A DNA stretch of 64,000 bases from Methylomagnum ishizawai. GTDB lineage: Bacteria > Pseudomonadota > Gammaproteobacteria > Methylococcales > Methylococcaceae. This document shows positions 1 to 8,246 of the stretch, piece by piece. A program made the position numbers and the translations under genes. The notes under the pieces were generated by a model. That model was not told the DNA's origin. It worked only from the letters and a program-made list of their open reading frames with translations, and ran no database searches. How positions within the stretch are numbered: position 1 is the first letter of the stretch; every line of letters begins with the position of its first letter. The stretch spans positions 2,878,150 to 2,942,149 of the forward strand of contig NZ_AP019783.1 of assembly GCF_019670005.1 (NCBI RefSeq). Direction: 5' to 3'.

Positions 1-1100
1 CGGCGCTCGAAGAGGGCGGCCAGGATCAGGGAACGGCCATGGCGGAAAATCCCCACCAGCCGCCAGCGGTGGGCCTGTTGGCGGGGAGAGCCCGGAATGG
101 CCGGGAAGGTGGCGGCGGCCATTCCGGCCTCGGCCTCCCCGCCCACCGAGAGCAGCCACCAGGTGGCGATGGCGATCGCCAACCAGAGGCGCTCCGCCCG
201 CTCGGGATCGTCCATGCGGGTGTTCTGCCATTGCCAGCCGCCGCCCTTGATTTTCTTGAAGCTTTGCTCGATCCAACCGCGCAATCCGTACCAGCAGGCG
301 TTGGCGGCTTCCGGCGGCAGGTCCGTCAGGACGAGCCAGGGGTCCTTGTGGCCTTCCCCCCAATAGGCCAACAGGGTGCAGTCCAGGCGGGTCCGCTTGC
401 CGCCGAACGCCGTCCCCCGGCCTTGCCAGCGGTCGCCCACCTTCGGCACCAGGCGGGTGAACGGCCGCCAGTGCCGCCATCCCCGGGGGCGGAAGGTGCC
501 ACCCGAGTTCACCCGCAGCATCGGGTGCCAGCCCAGCGCCTGGATCCCCTCGAACAGCCACTTGGCGTACAGTCCCCGGTCCGCGAGCGCCAGGACGGTC
601 CAGCCGGCCGGCGCGATGCCCTTGAATTGCTCCAGCAGGGCCAGCCACTCGGGCTTCCACGGATGCTTCCGTTCCGCCCTCAGCACCTTCCAGGCCACCG
701 GCACCGCGCAGCCCCGGTAAAGTACGCTGACCGCCAGGACCACGAACCGCTGCCCCAGGCTCGTCGCGTCCAAGGCGACCGCCAACTGGTTTCCATCCCA
801 GCCCTCCAAAACCCAGCCCAGCCAGGGGGCCCGGCACGCCTCCACGTCGAGTTCGCGGCGCTCCTTCCCGGCCTTGGCCTCCTTCCCACGGTAGACGTCG
901 CGCAGGCGCTCCCGCACCGCGTCGCCCTTCTGCCCCAGCCGACACGACCACCAGTCGGTCAGCGCCGAAAGGCTGCAAGCGCCGACCACGACCATGCCCA
1001 GGCTCCACAGGGCCAAGCCCATCACCATCGGCTTCGAAAGGCCGGGAAAGTGGATGGCGATCTCCCGGTTCCATTGGTACAGTTCTGGAGGGCGAGGCAT
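1..1100 (-). CDS. IS4-family DDE transposase, C-terminus cut by window edge
   Basis: Open frame on the minus strand from an ATG at 1100, with GGAGGAA six bases upstream, running off the window at position 1 (366 residues visible). The catalytic pattern of the IS4 family is present: Asp111 in ALDAT, Asp174 in ALADRG, and the YREK signature Y(2)R(3)E(6)K at Tyr271, Arg274, Glu278 and Lys285. The protein should cut and join the ends of its own insertion sequence. The far end of the element is outside the window and its right terminal repeat could not be paired. It differs in sequence from the IS4-type transposase at 4718-5773. The family call is firm; whether it is intact cannot be judged. Confidence 0.85.
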   Translation of the reverse strand, partial: MPRPPELYQWNREIAIHFPGLSKPMVMGLALWSLGMVVVGACSLSALTDWWSCRLGQKGDAVRERLRDVYRGKEAKAGKERRELDVEACRAPWLGWVLEGWDGNQLAVALDATSLGQRFVVLAVSVLYRGCAVPVAWKVLRAERKHPWKPEWLALLEQFKGIAPAGWTVLALADRGLYAKWLFEGIQALGWHPMLRVNSGGTFRPRGWRHWRPFTRLVPKVGDRWQGRGTAFGGKRTRLDCTLLAYWGEGHKDPWLVLTDLPPEAANACWYGLRGWIEQSFKKIKGGGWQWQNTRMDDPERAERLWLAIAIATWWLLSVGGEAEAGMAAATFPAIPGSPRQQAHRWRLVGIFRHGRSLILAALFER

Positions 1101-1183
1101 GGCGGTTCCTCCGGTACAAGGTGTTTGTCGTTACTCACCAATGTACCTTAACCCTTTGTCTCGCCTCCGGTTTTTTCAAAAAC

Positions 1184-1459
1184 CTACACTTGTAAGCCCC
1201 TTGACTCCGAGTCAACCCCAGGCACTTGACCACCTTGCCCCGCGTCGAGCGCACCGCATCCCGGTAGCGGCCCTTGGCCTTGATCTGTTTGCCTTTCCGC
1301 CGCCAAGCCCAGGGTCCGCAACGCCGCCGCCACCGTGCGCGGGCCACGGCACAGGACCGCCCCCGCCACCAATTCCTGGACATGGCCCCATACCGGCTGC
1401 GTGAACATCGGCGCGAACAGGACCAGAACCTTCATCGCCTCATCGGGAAAAATCAACAT
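1184..1459 (-). pseudogene. Remnant of a DDE transposase with internal deletion
   Basis: The minus-strand frame from 1459 begins MLIFPDEAMKVLVLFAPMF and continues through VWGHVQELVAGAVL, which reads like the N-terminus of an IS701-like DDE transposase. At about 1305 the similarity jumps to another frame, where KQIKAKGRYRDAVRS and VVKCLGL match a segment that lies far downstream in such transposases. The middle of the gene, with the catalytic centre, is missing, and the two pieces are fused out of frame. The remnant ends near a 15-bp palindrome (1201-1215). It is dead. The family name rests on recall of conserved segments, so IS4/IS701-like is as precise as I can be. Confidence 0.5.
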
Positions 1460-2280
1460 CGCCTAGCATTTCCAAGCCATCGTTCGGACGGCTATTGTCT
1501 ACGGCGGCAGCCCCCCGCTTTCAGCGGAAGTGAAAATGGCCAAAGTCGAGCTAGGCGCAGTGTGGCTCCATTGTGGTTGTGGCACTAACCGGGAGAGGCC
1601 CATGGATCATAAGCCGTAACTTCTCAAAAAGTCCTGGCGGGCCTCAAACCGACAGGGCCTCGGCGCGCTGGCGGATGAGCGTTGGCAAAGGGGGGATGGC
1701 CCGGCCGTCCAGGATGCGGTCCAGCAAATAATGCCAAAAGGAGACGCCCAGCTTGCGGCAGGTTTTCTTCAGGCTGAGGAAGGTGTCGCGGCATTGTCGC
1801 CCCAGGTCGCTGCGGGTGCCGCCGCTGATCTTCTTCCGGATGACCTGTTCGCGGATATCCCGTTCGCTGCCGTTGGTGTGCAGGGGCACGTCGGGCCGGT
1901 CCAGGATCAATAGCAGTTCGTCGCGGTTGCGGCGGATTCGCTGGAGGGTCAGGTCCAGGCGGGCATAGCCGGTCTGCTGGGTGAAGATCGCGTCGAAGCG
2001 GGCGGCCAGTCCGGCCTTCGCGGCCTCGTCCGGCTGGCGGCGGTAGCGCTTGAGGTCCGCGTACAGGTCCCAGACCTGCCCGCGCACGGTGTCCACGGCC
2101 TGCCGCTGGAGCGGGCCGCCGGGGATCAGCTTGTGGATCATCCGTTCGGCGTGGACCCAGCACAGCCCATGGACCAGCATCGGTACCGCGAACTGCCCGG
2201 CGTCGTCGCTGACGATGGCCAAGCGCTTCCAGTGCCCGTCCGGAAGATTTCAATGTAGTTGTCGCCTCGCCGTTGTGGGT

Positions 2281-3363
2281 TCAGGCCGCTTTTGGAGGCG
2301 TGGCGTGAACCTCGGATTGGGTCTTGGCTGGCGCGGCTGATCGTTCCGGGTTCAGGTGTACGGCCGGGATCGGCCGCCAATTGCGGAGGCCACCGGTCCA
2401 TCGTTGCGGATGCCGTGCGCGGGCGGCCTCATAGACGGCTCGGCGCCGCTTCAGGAGGTCGGCGTCCTGGCCGGCATGCCGCTCGGCGGGGGTGACGAAG
2501 CGGATCGCGCCGTGGCGGTGCTCGTGGTTGTACCACCGGACCAGGCCTTCGGCCCAACGGCGCGCCGCCGCCAGGTCGTCGAACGGCCGGACCGGATGGT
2601 CGGGCCGGTATTTCAGGGTCTTGAACACCGCCTCGGCATAGGGGTTGTCGTTGCTGACGGCGGGCCGGCTGAAGGACGCCGCGACGCCGAGGGATTGCAA
2701 GGTCGCGAGCATGGTCGAGCCTTTCATGGGCCCGCCGTTGTCCGAATGTAGGACGACCTGGCCCGGGGCCACGCCCTCGCGCCGACATACGTCGCGCAGG
2801 AGTTCGCCGGCCAGGGCGCTGCTTTCCTCGCCGTAGACCTGCCAGCCCACGACCTTGCGGCTGAACAGGTCGAGGAACAGATAGAGGTAGAAGAACTGGC
2901 CCCGGATCGCGGCGGGCAAATAGGTGATGTCCCAGCAGTAGACTTGATTGGGAGCCGTGGCGCACAGGGCCCTGGGCTTGCCGCGCGGCTGTCCCGGCCG
3001 TTCGGCCCGGCGGTGCGCCAACTGGTTTTCGGCCTTGAGGATGCGGTGGAAGGTCGATTCCGAGGCCAGGTATTCCCCCCGGTCCGCCAGCCGGGGCACG
3101 ATCTGGCACGGCGGCAAATGGCCGAACTCGGGGGAGTTGGCCACCGCCAGCACCTTGGCCCGCTCGGCCTCGCTCAGCTTGTGGGGTGGAACGTACACCC
3201 GCGCGGGCCGCCGGTCGGCCTGGACGCCGTCCCCGGATCGCCAGCGCTGGACGGTGCGGGCGGACAACCCCAGCACCCCGCAGGCCCGCTCCAGGCGCGC
3301 GCCGGCGGCGGTGGCCTCGTCGATCAGGGCGGTCACGGTTTCGCGCTCTTGCGGCGGGGTCAT
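2281..3363 (-). CDS. IS3-family transposase OrfB (rve integrase domain)
   Basis: A 360-residue protein with an N-terminal helix-turn-helix-like segment (GLSARTVQRW), a central HTH_21-like region and an rve/RNase H-fold integrase core. The DDE residues are visible: Asp in CWDITYLP, Asp in LHSDNGG and Glu in DNPYAEAVFKTLKYRPD. The start ATG overlaps the stop of OrfA (ATGA at 3360-3363), so the pair is made by translational coupling rather than the frameshift common in IS3. It carries out excision and integration of the element together with OrfA. The frame is intact, so the element may still be active. Confidence 0.88.
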   Translation of the reverse strand: MTPPQERETVTALIDEATAAGARLERACGVLGLSARTVQRWRSGDGVQADRRPARVYVPPHKLSEAERAKVLAVANSPEFGHLPPCQIVPRLADRGEYLASESTFHRILKAENQLAHRRAERPGQPRGKPRALCATAPNQVYCWDITYLPAAIRGQFFYLYLFLDLFSRKVVGWQVYGEESSALAGELLRDVCRREGVAPGQVVLHSDNGGPMKGSTMLATLQSLGVAASFSRPAVSNDNPYAEAVFKTLKYRPDHPVRPFDDLAAARRWAEGLVRWYNHEHRHGAIRFVTPAERHAGQDADLLKRRRAVYEAARARHPQRWTGGLRNWRPIPAVHLNPERSAAPAKTQSEVHATPPKAA

Positions 3364-3857
3364 TCTTCCCCTCCCCCCAAGAGCGCCCGGTACTTTTTTT
3401 GAAGGACCAGCAACGCCGCCGCCTCCGCCAGCGCCTTGTCCTTACGCGCCAATTCCCGTTCGAGGCTCTGGTTGCGCTCCTTGAGGACCCGCAGTTCCCG
3501 GGCGTTCGTCGATGCCTCTCCCGTGCCCCCTGGATCCCGGCAAAAGTCCCGCTTCCAACCGTCCAGCTGGTGGGCGAACAGGCCGCGCTCCCGGCACCAG
3601 GCGTTCAGGGCTTCCCCTTCCAAGCCATGGCTCTCCTGCAACGCCGCCAACCGTTCCTCCGGGCGCCAGTCCCCGGGACGCCTCTCCCGCTTCACCGCGC
3701 CGCGTACCGCCTCGGGTAATTTCTTTTTCATCCAGCCCTTCAAGGTCAAGTGGTTCATGTTCAGTTCCTCGGCCACCTCTTTTATCGACCGGCGGCCACG
3801 CGCAAACACCTTCCGAAGCGCTTGCTCTTTGAACTCTGCGGAATACGTCGTAATCAT
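3360..3857 (-). CDS. IS3-family transposase OrfA (DNA-binding subunit)
   Basis: 165 residues from the ATG at 3857, which has AGAGGA nine bases upstream; a longer frame reaches 3908 inside the terminal repeat and is less likely to be used. An N-terminal helix-turn-helix (EQALRKVF to SIKEVAEELNMNHLTLKGW) is followed by a basic linker and a C-terminal coiled coil rich in Leu, Glu and Lys (LRVLKERNQSLERELARKD). This is the layout of IS3 OrfA proteins, which bind the element ends and dimerise, but it is longer than the usual 90-110 residues. Its stop overlaps the start of OrfB. Confidence 0.82.
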   Translation of the reverse strand: MITTYSAEFKEQALRKVFARGRRSIKEVAEELNMNHLTLKGWMKKKLPEAVRGAVKRERRPGDWRPEERLAALQESHGLEGEALNAWCRERGLFAHQLDGWKRDFCRDPGGTGEASTNARELRVLKERNQSLERELARKDKALAEAAALLVLQKKYRALLGGGEE

Positions 3858-4717
3858 GGGCAATTGTCCTCTTCTTTCCTCTTTCATTCGGAAAATTAGA
3901 GGCGACAACTATTCTGACGCCGGGGGCGTCTTGGAGGAGGTTTCCCACCAGGAATCCCTCGGTGGCGATGCGGACGTGGCGCCCGCTCCGGAGGCCCAGG
4001 GCGTGCAAGTGGGCCTGCCACTCGGTTTGGTTCCCGAAGTGGCGGACCGGGTGTTCGGCCAGCGCCCGCCGGGCGGCCTCGGGCAGGCCCTCCCGCTCCA
4101 TGTAGGCCAGCGCGTCCCCGGTCAGCCAGGCGTCCTCGCGGCCCGCCCGCAACAGGCGCAGGAAGTTGATCCGGCTCTTCCGCTCCGTGCTCCCGAACCA
4201 GGCGAAGAAGTCGTTGCCGATGTGGGTGGCGTAGCCGTTCCTGCCCTGGTGGCGCGCGCCGGTGTCGTCCACCGTCACCGCCGTGCTTGCCGAAAGCCCC
4301 GCGGGCAGCAGCCCCGCCTTCTCCTCGTGGAAGGCCTCCTGGCCCCGCATCAGCAGCGCGTCGACCTGCCCCGCCGAGAGGTCGATCCCGAACTCGACCA
4401 GCATCTCCCGCAGCAGCGGCTGCGTCATCCGCCCGTGGTGGTGCAGGTACAGCGCCGTCGCCCTCAGCCGGGGGCCGTAATGCCCGTCCACCCAGTCCGG
4501 CAACTCCCCCCGGATCAAGCCGCCTTCCGGCGTCCGCCAGCATTCCACCAGGAACCGCGTGTTCCGCGCCCCGATCTCCAACTCCTGCACCACGTACGGC
4601 TCGTAACCCTTGAACCGCGATCCCTCCGGAATCTCTTGCGGCGGGCACTCATCACCTATCAATTTCGCATGGCCGCGCAAAAGGCGGGCAAAGGCATGTC
4701 GTTTTGTAGGCGTCGCT

Positions 4718-5773
4718 TTAGGTAGCGCAAGCCCCGGGTGAACCAGGAGACCAAGCTGCGGCGGAGCTTCCTGAAGCTCCAGTGTCCGGCATCGGTTTGC
4801 GACCAGGCTTTTTTTCGAGCGGCGTCGGGCGGTTGGAGGCGTCGTCCCGCCCGACCTGGACGCACCACCACATGGCCAGCGACATGACGAGGATCAGGCG
4901 TTCCAAACGGTCGGCGTGTTCCAGTTGCGAATCCTCCAACCCGAAGCCCCGGCCCTTGAAATCCGAGAACATGGGCTCGATGGACCAGCGCGCCGCGTAG
5001 TCCAACACCGCCGCCCGCGTGGGGGCGCAGTCCATCGCGATGATCCAGGGCTCGGGATGGCCGGGTTCGTGGAGGATGCCCACGTGGGTCATCACCCCGT
5101 GCGCGAACAGCCGCACTCCCGGCAGATAGCGTTCCTCCGCGCCCCGCGCCAGTCCGCCCGTGGTGGTTTCCTCCCCTTCGCCGGTGTCCGCCAGCACATT
5201 GCCTTTCAACCGCAGCCGATAGCCCCAGCCCCGCGCGCCCAGCCCATCGAACAAGGCCACCGAGGGGTAGAACCGGTCCGCCGAGAGCAATACGTCCGCC
5301 CCCGGCGGCAGCCAGGCCAGGACCCGCTCCAACACCCGCTCCTGGCCCTCGAAACCGATATTGGCCGGCCCCTCTCCCGCCACCCAGGCCAAGGGCAGCG
5401 CCCGGTCGCCGACCCGCACGCCCACCATCAGCACCGCCATCCGGTCCCCGAGGTCGGTCTGGTCCAGGCTCAACTGCACGGTCTGGCCGTTCCGCGCGGC
5501 CCGGGCGAGTTCGGCCCGCGCGAACGGCTCCATCACCACCGCCGACCCCAGCAGCGGATTCTCCAACAAGCGCCTCAGCCATTGCTCGCGCATGTCCTGC
5601 CTCTCCGTCGGCAAGGGCAGCAGGTTCGCCAACTCCACCGTGTTCGGCGTCCGCCCCTCGATCATCGCCCCCACCGCCAGCGCCAGCTTCCCGACCACCG
5701 TCTTGCGCAGTCCAGGAAGGGCCTGTTCCAGCCCACGCCCTACTTCCTCGGCCAGTTTCTTTACAGTTCCCAT
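4718..5773 (-). CDS. IS4-family DDE transposase, possible -1 frameshift product
   Basis: 351 residues in the zero frame from the ATG at 5773. Catalytic residues: Asp104 in LDQTD, Asp166 in SADRF, and the YREK signature at Tyr259, Arg262, Glu266 and Lys273 (YAARWSIEPMFSDFK). The zero-frame C-terminus (PGRKPMPDTG onward) looks non-native, whereas the -1 frame reads AWSQTDAGHWSFRKLRRSL and stops at 4659 inside the terminal repeat. The shift falls exactly on the slippery heptamer A-AAA-AAG at 4814-4808 (minus strand). A -1 shift there gives a 371-residue protein. Either the element uses programmed frameshifting or one A of the run has been gained or lost. Confidence 0.85.
   Translation of the reverse strand: MGTVKKLAEEVGRGLEQALPGLRKTVVGKLALAVGAMIEGRTPNTVELANLLPLPTERQDMREQWLRRLLENPLLGSAVVMEPFARAELARAARNGQTVQLSLDQTDLGDRMAVLMVGVRVGDRALPLAWVAGEGPANIGFEGQERVLERVLAWLPPGADVLLSADRFYPSVALFDGLGARGWGYRLRLKGNVLADTGEGEETTTGGLARGAEERYLPGVRLFAHGVMTHVGILHEPGHPEPWIIAMDCAPTRAAVLDYAARWSIEPMFSDFKGRGFGLEDSQLEHADRLERLILVMSLAMWWCVQVGRDDASNRPTPLEKKPGRKPMPDTGASGSSAAAWSPGSPGACAT
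4808..4814 (-). other. Slippery heptamer A-AAA-AAG in the IS4-like transposase
   Basis: On the minus strand the codons read GAA AAA AAG CCT; the heptamer lies in the correct phase for simultaneous P- and A-site slippage. After a -1 shift the frame continues GCC TGG TCG into a C-terminal stretch of about 50 residues that looks like genuine transposase. A6G heptamers are the classic -1 signal of IS1 and IS3 elements; use in IS4 elements is uncommon, and the seven-A run is also a mutation and sequencing hotspot. Confidence 0.5.
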
Positions 5774-6250
5774 CGCTTCGTCAGTCGAAATTCGTTCCGG
5801 CCTTCAAGCCTACCCGAAAATTGATAGGTGATGAGGCGGCGGGCACTTCACTTCCCGATGGATCGTCAGTTCTGCCGTCTTGCTCCGCTTCTCCGAACCC
5901 GCGCGCTTCCCGCCCGTCTCTTCTCCGTCCGGCTTCCGGTCCTCGCCCGCTTCCGGCTCCATCCGGCTCGGCTTGAATTGGGGCGCGCCTTCTCACCCTT
6001 CAGAACCGCGATTTCGTCCCTTAACCGACCGTTCTCCTCCTCCAGAAACCGGACCTGTTCCCGCAACTCCTCGACCACCTCAATAGGCCAACCACCCAGG
6101 GTTTCAGGTCGGCGGTGGGGATTTCCGGTAACGGCGAAGGCTTTTTCATGGGCCGATCATTTCATAGTCCCCGCACTTTGGGCATCCCTTCGCCAGGTCT
6201 TTTTGAGAAGTTACCACAAGCCAACGTAAGCGATTGATTAAAAACATAAA

Positions 6251-7450
6251 TTAAAGCGCCTGCCCCACCGAGCAGAAGTACGCCTTGAGATAATCGGTCT
6301 CCGGGATGGCCGGATGCACCGGATGGTCCGCCGCCTGCCCGCCCCGCCCGAACAATACCAAGTGCCGGTCCAAATGCCGCGCCGTGGCCCGCAACAGATC
6401 GTGCAAAACCTCGCGCTGCAAATGGAAAGAACAGGACGCCGACACCAGCACCCCACCATAGGCCAACACCTGCATCGCGCCCTGGTTCAAGCGCCGATAG
6501 GCTTCGAGACCGGGGTTCATATCCTTCTTGCGCTTGATGAAGGCGGGCGGGTCCAGCACCACCACATCGTAATGCCGCCGTTCCTCGCGGGCCTGCTTCA
6601 GGAACTCGAAGGCATCGGCGGCGATGAAATCCATCCGCTCCGCCACCCCGTTGAGCCGGGCGTTGTCCGCCGCCAGCGCCAAGGCCGCCTGCGAAGCATC
6701 CACGCAATCCACCTGCGCCGCCCCGGCCCAAGCCGCCTGCACGCCCCAAGCCCCGGCATAGGCGAACAAATCCAGCACCCGTTTGCCCCGGCATAATTCC
6801 GCCAGCTTGGCCCGGTTATCGCGGTGGTCGAAGAACCAGCCGGTCTTCTGCCCCTCGACGGGATCGACCCGGAAGCGGGCACCGTTCTCGACGATTTCGA
6901 CCGGCCCTTCCAGCGTCCCCGCCAGAATGCGGGTTTCGTTCCCCAAGCCTTCCAAGGCCCGCAGGCTGGAGGTGTTCTTCAAGACCACGGCGCGGGGCGA
7001 AAATAGCGTTTCCAGCGCGGCCAGCAAGGGTTCTTGCAGCTTTTCCATCCCGGCGGTGTTGGTCTGCACCGCGAACACATCGCCGAAGCGGTCGATCACC
7101 ACGCCCGGCAAGCCGTCGCTCTCGCCATAGGCCAGCCGGTAATACGGCCCCGGATAGACCCGCTCGCGCCAATCCCGCGCCCGTTCCAGGCGTTTGATGA
7201 AAAACCGATGGTCGATGGACGTGTGGGCATCGCGGCACAGCAGCCGGGCGGAAATCAGCGAATCGGGATTGACATAGGCCAGCCCCAGGGATTCGCCCTT
7301 GGCGTTCTCCACCACCGCCAAATCCCCCGCCGCGAAGGCTTTGAGCGGGGTCGCGGCGATATCGACCTCGTTGCTGAAAATCCAGGCATGGCCGGCCCGG
7401 AGGCGGCGGTCTTCGTTTTTCTTGAGGCGCAGGCGGGGATAATCGGTCAT
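6251..7450 (-). CDS. rlmI: 23S rRNA (cytosine-C5) methyltransferase RlmI-type
   Basis: 399 residues from the ATG at 7450 (MTDYPRLRLKK); the frame stays open upstream, but that extension has no family resemblance. An N-terminal PUA domain (RLRAGHAWIFSNEVD) is followed by a Rossmann methyltransferase. S-adenosylmethionine-binding motif I is VLDLFAYAGAWG, motif IV is VVLDPPAFIKRKKD, and the catalytic cysteine region is SASCSFHLQ. The length matches E. coli RlmI (396), which methylates C1962 of 23S rRNA. The gene is transcribed away from the ATPase cluster and ends about 37 bp from the IS66 end, so it may have lost its native downstream neighbourhood. Confidence 0.88.
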   Translation of the reverse strand: MTDYPRLRLKKNEDRRLRAGHAWIFSNEVDIAATPLKAFAAGDLAVVENAKGESLGLAYVNPDSLISARLLCRDAHTSIDHRFFIKRLERARDWRERVYPGPYYRLAYGESDGLPGVVIDRFGDVFAVQTNTAGMEKLQEPLLAALETLFSPRAVVLKNTSSLRALEGLGNETRILAGTLEGPVEIVENGARFRVDPVEGQKTGWFFDHRDNRAKLAELCRGKRVLDLFAYAGAWGVQAAWAGAAQVDCVDASQAALALAADNARLNGVAERMDFIAADAFEFLKQAREERRHYDVVVLDPPAFIKRKKDMNPGLEAYRRLNQGAMQVLAYGGVLVSASCSFHLQREVLHDLLRATARHLDRHLVLFGRGGQAADHPVHPAIPETDYLKAYFCSVGQAL

Positions 7451-7568
7451 GGGCGGTCCTGGTGGCGGATGGGAAAACCGGGGATTATCGCACCGCCCGG
7501 CGGTTCCCGGTTGTCCGAAATCGGCGTAGCGGCCATGATGATGGCCCCGCCCAGATTCACGGCAGCCG

Positions 7569-7967
7569 ATGGACACCTTCACCCTGCACCTCCACAGCGC
7601 CCTGCGCTCCGAAACTCTCGAAGGCGTGGCAAGCTTCGTGGGCGAGGACGCCTCCGGCAGCTTCGGCCTCGAAGCCCGGCACGAGCGCTTCATGACCGTG
7701 CTGGTGTTCGGGCTGGCCCGCTACCGCCCGCGGGGCGGACCCTGGCAATATCTGGCCCTGCCCGGCGGCGTGCTACGCTTCGCCGACAACCGGCTGACCA
7801 TCGCCGCCCGCCACTATCTGCGCGGCACCGATTACACCCAGATCAGCGCCGAACTGACCGGGCAGATGCTGCGGGAAGAACAAGCCCTGGCCGGACTCAA
7901 ACGCAACCTGGAACGGCTGGAAACGGCCTTGTTGCGGCAACTCTTGGAACTGAACCGTGGGAGCTGA
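7569..7967 (+). CDS. atpC: N-ATPase (alternate F-ATPase) epsilon subunit
   Basis: 132 residues; resembles the alternate F1 epsilon family: an N-terminal beta-sandwich (MDTFTLHLHSAL, GSFGLEARHERF, YLALPGGVLRF) and a C-terminal helical hairpin (EEQALAGLKRNLERLETALLR). Epsilon couples the gamma rotor to the c ring and restrains ATP hydrolysis. It is the first gene of the cluster here, whereas in N-ATPase operons (order D-C-Q-R-B-E-F-A-G) atpD precedes it. The 118 bp between rlmI and this gene hold no beta-subunit coding remnant that I can recognise. atpQ follows after 3 bp. Confidence 0.85.
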   Translation: MDTFTLHLHSALRSETLEGVASFVGEDASGSFGLEARHERFMTVLVFGLARYRPRGGPWQYLALPGGVLRFADNRLTIAARHYLRGTDYTQISAELTGQMLREEQALAGLKRNLERLETALLRQLLELNRGS

Positions 7968-7970
7968 GCC

Positions 7971-8243
7971 ATGGACAAATCCGATAAACTGCGCCGCGCC
8001 ATCGAAACCCAGGCCCGGCGCATGGCCCAGGCCGAGCGCGAACGCCCCACCCTTTTGGCCCAGACCGTGTTCCTGGGCGTTTTGGCTTTGCTGTTGGTGG
8101 TGCCGGTGGTGCTGGGGGCTTATCTCGGGCGCTGGCTGGACACCCTGAGCGCGGGCTATTCGGTGCGCTGGACCGTGGGCCTGATCCTCGCGGGGCTGGG
8201 GATCGGCCTGTTCAATGTGTATTGGTACATCCGGGAGCATTGA
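7971..8243 (+). CDS. atpQ: N-ATPase subunit AtpQ (AtpI-like membrane protein)
   Basis: 90 residues: a charged N-terminus (about 1-28) followed by two transmembrane helices (about 29-50 and 64-84) and a short WYIREH tail. It fits the small AtpI/ATPase_gene1 proteins encoded in alternate F-ATPase operons, thought to help c-ring assembly or ion supply. Most N-ATPase operons also carry atpR just after it; here atpB begins 4 bp downstream, so atpR is missing. The family call rests on size, topology and position. Confidence 0.75.
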   Translation: MDKSDKLRRAIETQARRMAQAERERPTLLAQTVFLGVLALLLVVPVVLGAYLGRWLDTLSAGYSVRWTVGLILAGLGIGLFNVYWYIREH

Positions 8244-8246
8244 GCC

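Larger units (their letters stand above)
2252..3911 (-). mobile_element. IS3-like insertion sequence inside the IS66 transposase
   Basis: The ends share TAGTTGTCGCCTC as an inverted repeat (2256-2268 and 3899-3911). TTC flanks the element at 2249-2251 and 3912-3914. Deleting 2252-3911 plus one TTC restores the IS66 transposase frame exactly (GVRNLPDGHWKRLAIVSDD), so the 3-bp duplication is well supported and typical of IS3. The element is 1660 bp, long for IS3, with two genes coupled by an ATGA overlap. The left end carries four extra bases (AATG) outside the matching repeat, which is odd. Confidence 0.85.
4648..5835 (-). mobile_element. IS4-like element (1188 bp, 10-bp target duplication) inside the IS66 transposase
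   Basis: Perfect 18-bp terminal inverted repeats CTCATCACCTATCAATTT bound the element. The 10-bp sequence GCGGCGGGCA flanks it at 4638-4647 and 5836-5845; removing the element and one copy restores the IS66 reading HREVKCPPQEIPEG. A 10-bp duplication matches subgroups of IS4 such as ISH8 and IS231. One gene occupies almost the whole element. Identical duplications and perfect ends suggest that this insertion is younger than the host IS66 copy. Confidence 0.88.
1644..6149 (-). pseudogene. IS66-family transposase TnpC, frameshifted and interrupted twice
   Basis: The gene begins at an ATG at 6149 (MKKPSPLPEIPTADLK), then needs a one-base restoration near 6080 to enter the coiled-coil segment EELREQVRFLEEENGRL, and another in the CCCC run near 5970. 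It is then broken by an IS4-like element (4648-5835), continues from 4647 through FKGYEPYVVQELEIG and VTVDDTGARHQGRNG, is broken by an IS3-like element (2252-3911), and resumes with IVSDDAGQF, WVHAERMIHKL and the C-terminal ISGGTRSDLGR and LKKTCRKLGVSFW. Removing both insertions with one copy of each target duplication and restoring two bases gives 549 codons including the stop, a normal TnpC length. The coding capacity is lost. Confidence 0.85.
1616..6214 (-). mobile_element. IS66-like element (tnpC-only, ISBst12-type) hosting two nested ISs
   Basis: Both ends begin GTAACTTCTCAAAAAG and continue, after one mismatch, with CCTGGCG, giving terminal inverted repeats of about 24 bp; IS66 ends characteristically start GTAA. 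The flanks are CATAAGCC (1608-1615) and CACAAGCC (6215-6222), an 8-bp target duplication with one mismatch, the size expected for IS66. The span is 4599 bp, of which about 2.85 kb is two later insertions; the core is about 1.75 kb with a single transposase gene. No tnpA or tnpB is present, as in the ISBst12 subgroup. The duplication mismatch and the decayed gene indicate an old insertion. Confidence 0.85.

Noticed and set aside
39-1151. Long plus-strand open frame opposite the IS4-type transposase
   Set aside because: Low-complexity Pro/Arg/Gln-rich translation with no motifs; the minus strand carries an intact transposase signature, so this is a high-GC shadow.
1201-1215. Palindrome TTGACTCCGAGTCAA as a transcription factor operator
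   Set aside because: It lies within or at the edge of the transposase remnant, with no promoter or gene start near it; more likely chance or an element end.
3436-4725. 430-codon plus-strand open frame across the IS3/IS66 junction
   Set aside because: It crosses the right end of the IS3-like element into IS66 sequence and has no recognisable domain; the opposite strand is accounted for by transposase genes.
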